Shown one piece after another: positions 58,906 to 64,000 of a stretch of DNA of 64,000 nt. This DNA comes from Mycolicibacterium neoaurum. GTDB taxonomy: Bacteria; Actinomycetota; Actinomycetes; Mycobacteriales; Mycobacteriaceae. The stretch lies in contig NZ_JAQIIX010000002.1 of NCBI RefSeq assembly GCF_036946495.1, positions 2,232,001 through 2,296,000 of the forward strand, in the 5' to 3' direction. The number at the start of each line of letters is the position of its first letter. Within the stretch, counting starts at the first letter, position 1. Below the pieces are notes generated by a model that ran no database searches, was not told where the DNA came from, and saw only the letters and a program-made list of their open reading frames with translations. A program made the translations under genes and the position numbers.

Positions 58906-59960
58906 CACGCTCCGAGCCCTTGCAGCACCGAGCACGCACCACAGGCCGCGCAGCCGGCGCGTTGTTCGGCGCCGGCCATGCCCGCCATCGTCAGTTTGGT
59001 AGCCACCTCGCGAGATATCTTCTCCACCAGTGCGGAATCCGGCGCCCTCGCATGATCGACCTCGACCGCCAGTGACCCGGCCTGGGGGCGGTAGGGCACG
59101 ACGAACGGATAGACCCCCATGTCGATCAACTCGGCGGCGCCGGCCACCAGGTCGTCGGGGTCCTCGCCCAGGCCGACGAGTAGATAGGTGGACACCTGGT
59201 TGCGGCCGAATACGCGGACGGCTTCCCGCCAGGCGTCGCGGTACTGCTCCAACGGTACGGTCGCCTTGCCGGGCATCCACCGCCGGCGCACGTCGTCATC
59301 GAGTGATTCGACGTGGATACCGATCGCGGCGGCCCCTGCTTCATGAAGGTCACCGATGACGGACAGATCGGCGGGAGGCTCGCACTGCACCTGGATGGGC
59401 AGTTCCGGGACCGCCGCCGTGACCGCTCGAACGCATCGGGCCAGATGTCTTGCCCCCCGGTCGGTTCCGGCGGATGTACCCGTGGTCATGACCATTTGTG
59501 TCACCCCGTCCAGCCGTACCGCTGCCGCGGCCACTTCGGCCAACTCGGCCGGTCGTTTGACCGCAGTGGTCGAGTTCGTGCGCAGGGACTCTTCGATGGT
59601 GCAGAAACGGCAGCGCTGTTCGGCGTCGTAGCGAATGCATGTCTGCACCACCGTGGTGGCCAGCACGTTGCGGCCATGCAGCCGAGCGATCTTCTCGTAC
59701 GGGACACCGTCGGCGGTTCGTAGATCGTAGAAGCGTGGGCGCTCGACCACGTCGATGTCCAACCCGGTGTCCACACCGTCGCGAAGCACCCTGGTGCCGT
59801 CGAACACGAACGGACTGTCATCGTTTCGTGGGATCGCGGCATTGAGACCGTCGATGACGAGGTGTCCATCGGCGCTCGGGCCTGCGCCCGAGGTGCGGCT
59901 CACCGGTGGCTGCCCGCGGAATCCCATCAGGGCGAGGTCGACTCTGGTCGATATGGTCAT
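58905..59960 (-). CDS. MSMEG_0568-family radical SAM enzyme
   Basis: A 351-residue radical SAM protein. The cluster-binding motif has unusual spacing, C-x8-C-x2-C (CIRYDAEQRCRFC), confirmed by the following glycine-rich strand MVMTTGTSAGTDRG, and barrel features such as QVQCEPPADLSVIGDLHEAGAAAIGIHVESLDDDVRRRWMPGK resemble the biotin-synthase/lipoyl-synthase branch. A second cysteine group, CAACGAC, lies near the C-terminus and could hold an auxiliary cluster. Start ATG 59960. Substrate unknown. Confidence 0.92.
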   Translation of the reverse strand: MTISTRVDLALMGFRGQPPVSRTSGAGPSADGHLVIDGLNAAIPRNDDSPFVFDGTRVLRDGVDTGLDIDVVERPRFYDLRTADGVPYEKIARLHGRNVLATTVVQTCIRYDAEQRCRFCTIEESLRTNSTTAVKRPAELAEVAAAAVRLDGVTQMVMTTGTSAGTDRGARHLARCVRAVTAAVPELPIQVQCEPPADLSVIGDLHEAGAAAIGIHVESLDDDVRRRWMPGKATVPLEQYRDAWREAVRVFGRNQVSTYLLVGLGEDPDDLVAGAAELIDMGVYPFVVPYRPQAGSLAVEVDHARAPDSALVEKISREVATKLTMAGMAGAEQRAGCAACGACSVLQGLGA

Positions 59961-59969
59961 TGCTACCCC

Positions 59970-61241
59970 TCAGCTGGCCGAAGCGATCGTGTGAAACCTG
60001 CTCTGCTGCGCAATGATCGACTCGGCGACATGGCGCGCGTCGCGGTCGATCCCGAGGAACCGTCCCGACCCCCAGGTGTGCATCCACGGCAGTCCGATGA
60101 AGCTCAGTCCTGTCACGCCGGTGATGCCGCGGGTCTGCATGGGTCGGCCGGCACCGTCGAACGCACTGGCTTCGATCCACCGGTAATCCGGTCGGTAACC
60201 GATGGCCCACACGATGCTTGTGACGTTCCGGCCCACGAGATCGAGCGCGGTCGGCTCATCCCGGGGTGTCCATACGGGGGTGTAGCGCGACGCCGGAGGT
60301 GCCGAGATCCCCTTCTGCTCGATATATGCGTCGATATCGGCGCATATGGAGTTGTAGACCGAATCGGCGTGATCCAACGCGGCGGTCAGATTCGGGGCGA
60401 ACCGCAGCTCACCGTCCCTGCCGTCGGTCAGCGAGCCGTACAGCGTCATGCCTTCGAGGGCGAACTGGCGGAGGTCGACATCGCGGCCACCGTCGCGTCC
60501 GGTGACGTAGTGGTTGGTCTTCTCGATCGCCGCCTTGCCGCCGGGGTACTGGGCGGCGGACCGATCGTAGAGACCCATATCGGACAGCCAGGTCATGCAG
60601 TCCCTGCCGCGATAGTTCCGCGCCACCCGCGGTGCGCCACCGACGGCCAGATGCACCGCTCGGCCCGCCAGGTGCAGGTCCTCGGCGATCTGGGTGCCCG
60701 ATTGACCGGTACCGACCACCAGAACCGCCCCGTCGGGTAGCTGATCGGGGTTGCGGTAGAGCTCGGAGTGGAGTTGGCGGATCGATGGGTCCAATGTTGC
60801 GGCGAACGGCGGTATGACGGGCAACGGGTAACCGCCGGTGGCGATGACGGCGTGGTCGCAGGTGAGAATGTGCGAACCGGCGGCATCCTCGACGGTCAGT
60901 TCGAACCCGCCGTTGATGTGATGGGTCAGCTTTGTTACCCGGGTATGGGTGCGCAGCGGCGGGGTGAAGGTCGCCAACCACCCGTTCAGCCATTCGACCA
61001 CCTGATCGCGAGTCATGAAACCGTCCGGATCGGAACCGCTGTAGGAGTAACCGGGCAGTCGACAGTGCCAATTGGGTGTCACCAAGGTGAAGTTGTCCCA
61101 CCGGCTGTCCGACCAGGCATGAACGGGTGTCGCGGCTTCCAGGACGAGGTGCTCGATGCCGGCCCGGCCCAGGTACCAACTGACCGACAATCCGGCCTGG
61201 CCGGCACCGACGACGACCACAGGAATATGGGTGTTGGTCAT
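59970..61241 (-). CDS. MSMEG_0569-family flavin-dependent oxidoreductase
   Basis: A 423-residue two-dinucleotide-binding-domain flavoprotein of the flavin monooxygenase type. FAD motif VVVVGAGQAGLSVSWYLGRAG at the N-terminus, NADPH motif VLVVGTGQSGTQIAEDLHLAGR near residue 160, and the linking motif HAVIATGGYPLP are all present. It probably N- or C-oxidises the cluster intermediate. Start ATG 61241 overlaps the stop of the MSMEG_0570-type gene by 4 bp. Confidence 0.92.
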   Translation of the reverse strand: MTNTHIPVVVVGAGQAGLSVSWYLGRAGIEHLVLEAATPVHAWSDSRWDNFTLVTPNWHCRLPGYSYSGSDPDGFMTRDQVVEWLNGWLATFTPPLRTHTRVTKLTHHINGGFELTVEDAAGSHILTCDHAVIATGGYPLPVIPPFAATLDPSIRQLHSELYRNPDQLPDGAVLVVGTGQSGTQIAEDLHLAGRAVHLAVGGAPRVARNYRGRDCMTWLSDMGLYDRSAAQYPGGKAAIEKTNHYVTGRDGGRDVDLRQFALEGMTLYGSLTDGRDGELRFAPNLTAALDHADSVYNSICADIDAYIEQKGISAPPASRYTPVWTPRDEPTALDLVGRNVTSIVWAIGYRPDYRWIEASAFDGAGRPMQTRGITGVTGLSFIGLPWMHTWGSGRFLGIDRDARHVAESIIAQQSRFHTIASAS

Positions 61242-61534
61242 CGCTGCTCCGATCCGGGGTTCATCGAGGTGATCTCGACCAGCGCGTCGAGCGGGAAACC
61301 TGCAGCGGCGCCGCTGATCCTGGACGCGGTCTCAGCCGCGGAGGTGCAGGCGAAGCCGAACTTCGCCCGTACGCGGTCACTGGCCTCGGTCATGGCGTCT
61401 CCGGTGCGCTGTACCAGCTCGCCGACGGTGTAACTACCGCCGGCCGAGAGGTGATCGTGCACGACCAAACTCGGCGAGTAGTAGCGCTGGGTGTTGCCGT
61501 CGGGCCAGCGAATGTCGAATGTCATCTCAGGCAT
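61238..61534 (-). CDS. MSMEG_0570-family nitrogen starvation response protein
   Basis: A 98-residue protein beginning MPEMTFDIRWPDGNTQRYYSPSLVVHDHL. The family is restricted to nitrilase clusters and is named from its cyanobacterial nitrogen-starvation homologue; no enzymatic motif is seen. Start could be ATG 61534 or ATG 61525. It overlaps the nitrilase gene by 8 bp and the flavoprotein gene by 4 bp, so its stoichiometry is likely tied to both. Confidence 0.88.
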   Translation of the reverse strand: MPEMTFDIRWPDGNTQRYYSPSLVVHDHLSAGGSYTVGELVQRTGDAMTEASDRVRAKFGFACTSAAETASRISGAAAGFPLDALVEITSMNPGSEQR

Positions 61535-62432
61535 GAGCGAGCGCCTGCCAGTTCGCCTCGTGTTCCGAGGTCGGGGCGATCAGCGGGCCATAGACATCGG
61601 GCCTGCGGTCGCGGAGGTGGAACATCCCGGCGCGGGTGGTGCGGAAGGCATTCTCCAGGTCGACCTCGGCGATGGCCATTCCACTGTCCAGAAGCGTTGT
61701 GGCAAGGATGTTTCCGCCAGGATCGACCACTTTTGCGTTGCCGACGTAGCGCAGCGATCCGAAAGTGCCGCTCTGGTTGGATGCCACCCAGAACACCTGG
61801 TTGTCCAGCGCGCGGGCAGTGTCGAAGAGATTGAACCGATAGGTCCAACGGTCGTCCTGCAGATTCTGGGCAGTGGCGGTACGTGCCGCCGGCCAGGCCG
61901 ACAGGCTCGCGATGATCTGCGCGCCGTCCAAAGCCATCATCCGAGCCGCCTCGGGAAATGCCTTGTCGTAACAGATCTGTAGGCCTATCCGGCCGACCGG
62001 GCTGTCGAACACCCGGTAACTCGACCCCGCGGAGTACGACATCCCCTCACCGAGGGGCTGATGGACCTTGCGATAGGTGCCGTACACCTGGTGGCCATCG
62101 AGAACGGCGGCCGTGTTGTATCGGGTCTCACCGTCGTCGGCCAGTTCGCAGAACCCGATGGCGATGGTGAGATCGCCGACGATCTGCTGGACTCGGGCGA
62201 TCTCCGGCCCATCGATCCTAATGGCAGGTGGCAGATCCCGTTTCGTGGTCCGCACGGTATCGCCGTGGTTTCCCAGGGAGGACAGGTATCCGCCGATCGC
62301 GGCCTCGGGCAGCACCATGAGGTCCACGCCGGCCGCCCGGGCCTGGTCGGTGAGCGAGGAGATGAGCGCGTAGTTCTGTTCGAGATCGCGGGTGAAGTTC
62401 GCCGAAACGGCCGCCAGGGTGGTCACCGTCAT
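61527..62432 (-). CDS. Nit6803-type nitrilase
   Basis: A 301-residue nitrilase with the full triad: Glu in MVLPEAAIGGYL, Lys in TYRKVHQPLG and Cys in GLQICYDKAFPEAAR. Close family members convert aliphatic and aromatic nitriles to acid and ammonia, sometimes amide. Start ATG 62432 lies 2 bp after the stop of the upstream Sll0783-type gene. This is the catalytically intact paralogue of the nitrilase-like protein at 56644-57480, and the probable nitrogen-releasing step of the cluster. Confidence 0.95.
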   Translation of the reverse strand: MTVTTLAAVSANFTRDLEQNYALISSLTDQARAAGVDLMVLPEAAIGGYLSSLGNHGDTVRTTKRDLPPAIRIDGPEIARVQQIVGDLTIAIGFCELADDGETRYNTAAVLDGHQVYGTYRKVHQPLGEGMSYSAGSSYRVFDSPVGRIGLQICYDKAFPEAARMMALDGAQIIASLSAWPAARTATAQNLQDDRWTYRFNLFDTARALDNQVFWVASNQSGTFGSLRYVGNAKVVDPGGNILATTLLDSGMAIAEVDLENAFRTTRAGMFHLRDRRPDVYGPLIAPTSEHEANWQALAHA

Positions 62433-62434
62433 CT

Positions 62435-62956
62435 CTAGACCATGTAGGTGGAGTTGATGATGGAGCCCTTGCGGGCATAGTGGATCAGGGCGTCCTGGAC
62501 GTCGAGTGGGTGGGCCGGGATGACGCCGTCGATCAGATCTTCCTCGCGCCCACCGTGCAGGCCGAGCCCGAAGCGGCAGCAGAAGACTGTGCCGCCCTCC
62601 TTGATGAAGGTCGTCAGCGCGTCATTGATGTTCTGCTCGCCAGGGAATCCTGAATCACCGGTGTTCGGAAAGCCCCGGGTGGCAAGGCAGTTGATGGCGC
62701 CGGGGCCGTAGAAGTAGAGCGCCGACTCGAACCCCTTGCGCAGGGCCCGGGTGGCCTGTAGGACCGCCACGAAGGACACCGACGATTCGTGGGCGATGCC
62801 ATGGACGAGGGTGAAGTAGCTTTCGCCTTCTTCGGCCTGGTAGTCCGGGAAGATCTTGGTCCCGCCGTAGATGGAGGTGCCCTTCGGGAGGGCGGGATGC
62901 GGAATCTCGGCCAGCGAGGTGGCGATGTTCGCGGTGATGGATTCGTCAAAGGACAT
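62435..62956 (-). CDS. MSMEG_0572/Sll0783-family nitrogen starvation response protein (DsrE-like)
   Basis: A 173-residue protein and the first gene of the nitrilase operon. The fold region LVHGIAHESSVSFVAVLQATRALRKGFESALYFYGPGAINCLATRG resembles DsrE-type domains, with conserved cysteines in NCLATRG and TVFCCRFG. Its cyanobacterial homologue Sll0783 is induced by nitrogen starvation. Start ATG 62956 follows GGAGC by 7 bp; in-frame codons further upstream (to 63115) have no family character. The region 62957-63252 upstream holds no gene but a candidate GlnR site. Confidence 0.9.
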   Translation of the reverse strand: MSFDESITANIATSLAEIPHPALPKGTSIYGGTKIFPDYQAEEGESYFTLVHGIAHESSVSFVAVLQATRALRKGFESALYFYGPGAINCLATRGFPNTGDSGFPGEQNINDALTTFIKEGGTVFCCRFGLGLHGGREEDLIDGVIPAHPLDVQDALIHYARKGSIINSTYMV

Positions 62957-63097
62957 AGTGTGCTCCGGGTTTCGTATCGCGGTTCGTCGGCGGTGTCGCC
63001 GGGCGGCGGCCGGTGATCGGCTGGCTCCATTAGATGCGCCGACCATTTCCGCGTGGTTAGGCCCGGAATACGGATACGTTGCCATCGGCTCACTGCG

Positions 63098-63135
63098 GAA
63101 ACGTCCGTGAAACATGAATTACGTTGTGCCGCAAC
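63098..63135. promoter_or_regulatory. Candidate GlnR operator upstream of the nitrilase operon
   Basis: Four pentamers spaced by exactly six bases: GAAAC (63098-63102), GAAAC (63109-63113), TACGT (63120-63124), GCAAC (63131-63135). Actinobacterial GlnR boxes follow gTnAC-n6-GnAAC repeats with this 11-bp period. The site is about 140 bp upstream of the first nitrilase-operon gene and about 118 bp upstream of the divergent LysR gene. Confidence 0.5.
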
Positions 63136-63252
63136 GTTAAATGGCCCGAGCGGAAATCCGCCGGGCCTGTAATATAGATAGTACACCATGAATTAGTGGG
63201 CTATCAATCTGAACGAGGCCGCGGTGGTATCGCCTTCGTTTAGCCTTGACGG

Positions 63253-64000
63253 GTGAAACTGGACGGCCAGCAGTTGGCGGCCTTCGCCGCCGTACTCGAC
63301 CTGGGCAGTTTCGATGCTGCCGCCGAGCGGCTACACATCACCCCGTCGGCGGTGAGCCAACGGGTCAAAGCCCTTGAGCAACGGGTGGGGCAGGTTTTGG
63401 TGGTCCGCGAGAAGCCCTGCCGGGCGACACCCGCCGGAGTGCCGATCCTGCGACTGGCCGCCCAGATCGCCACGCTGGAATCGGAGGCACTGGCCGAAAC
63501 CTCTGGGGGCTCCGCCGAACGCACCCGCATCGCGGTCGCTGTGAACGCCGACTCGATGGCCACCTGGTTCACCGCGGTATTCGGGCTGCTGCCCGAGGTA
63601 CTGTTCGACGTCCGCATCGAAGACCAGGATCACTCGGCCCGGTTGCTTCGGGAGGGTGCGGTGATGGGCGCTGTCACCACCGAACGCGCCGCGGTCCCAG
63701 GGTGCCGGGTCCAGTCGCTGGGTGTCATGCGCTATGTCCCCGTCGCGTCGGAGGATTACGTGGCGCGGTATCTACCGGAGGGATTCACGGCCGCCGCTGC
63801 CGCACAGATGCCCTCGCTGGCGTGGAACCGCGATGACGCGTTACAGGACAAGCTGATTCGGAAAGCCTTCCGACGCGACGTGCAGCGTCCCGTGCACTAT
63901 GTGCCGACGGCAGAGGGGTTCGGCGCGGCCGTGCGCGCCGGCCTGGGCTGGGGCATGTATCCCGAGCAACTGGTGACCGCGGACTTTGTGCACCTATCAC
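63253..64000 (+). CDS. LysR/ArgP-family transcriptional regulator (3' end outside window)
   Basis: The first 249 codons of a regulator of about 300 residues. KLDGQQLAAFAAVLDLGSFDAAAERLHITPSAVSQRVKALEQRVGQVLVVREKPCRATPAG is nearly diagnostic for the ArgP/LysG group, which senses Lys or Arg and activates LysE-type exporters. Start is GTG 63253. It is divergent from the nitrilase operon and shares its upstream region, but ArgP proteins typically control a lysE gene that would lie outside the window, so control of the nitrilase operon is doubtful. Confidence 0.9.
   Translation, partial: MKLDGQQLAAFAAVLDLGSFDAAAERLHITPSAVSQRVKALEQRVGQVLVVREKPCRATPAGVPILRLAAQIATLESEALAETSGGSAERTRIAVAVNADSMATWFTAVFGLLPEVLFDVRIEDQDHSARLLREGAVMGAVTTERAAVPGCRVQSLGVMRYVPVASEDYVARYLPEGFTAAAAAQMPSLAWNRDDALQDKLIRKAFRRDVQRPVHYVPTAEGFGAAVRAGLGWGMYPEQLVTADFVHLS

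Overview
The window reads as chromosomal DNA of a GC-rich actinobacterium, most likely a fast-growing, environmental Mycobacterium/Mycolicibacterium. Marker families include LpqH-type lipoproteins, a DUF732 secreted protein, a PE-PPE-domain hydrolase, a 13E12-type DUF222/HNH protein, LigC, F420-linked oxidoreductases and the MSMEG_0565-0572 gene families. Positions 2.6-12.7 kb keep the gene order of M. tuberculosis Rv3762c to Rv3752c (alkyl sulfatase, FadE36-like phosphotransferase, LapA-like protein, proXVWZ, glycolipid-binding protein, tyrA, TadA partner, tadA, tRNA-Ser), recalled from family knowledge and not searched.

Layout. 1-2 kb: truncated membrane GGDEF-EAL protein. 2.1-12.7 kb: the conserved block, including a four-gene quaternary-amine ABC importer and the tRNA A-to-I editing pair. 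12.9 kb: tRNA-Ser(CGA). 13-20 kb: cell-surface and secreted functions (Thr/Glu-rich exported hydrolase, PE-PPE hydrolase, DUF732 protein, two LpqH paralogues) and a nonsense-interrupted phosphotransferase. 20-31 kb: tgt, a saccharopine dehydrogenase-like enzyme, a CoA-transferase, a GlnPQ-like transporter with two fused binding domains, gluQRS, a polysaccharide deacetylase, ligC and a DUF222/HNH protein. 32-36 kb: LysR regulator, SLC13 transporter and two TenA-type proteins. 36-43.4 kb: amide utilisation (acetamidase/formamidase, MarR regulator, AmiC-like sensor, AmiS channel, AmiE amidase, AmiB ATPase). 43-48 kb: mixed catabolic enzymes. 47.6-54.3 kb: flavin monooxygenase, the remnant of an acyl-CoA-dehydrogenase-like gene, a nuclease gene framed by two 49-bp palindromes, and a sugar-type ABC importer. 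54.3-63 kb: a tightly overlapping nine-gene minus-strand operon matching the Nit1C nitrilase cluster. The right edge cuts a LysR/ArgP-type regulator.

Nitrogen acquisition recurs: amide hydrolysis, the amino-acid transporter, and the Nit1C cluster, which carries a candidate GlnR operator upstream of its first gene. Strongest leads for something undescribed are the palindrome-AbiEi/DUF559 nuclease-palindrome cassette at 49213-50210, the Nit1C operon with a nitrilase-like protein that has lost two catalytic residues, and a Tgt with an altered base pocket sharing the window with GluQRS.
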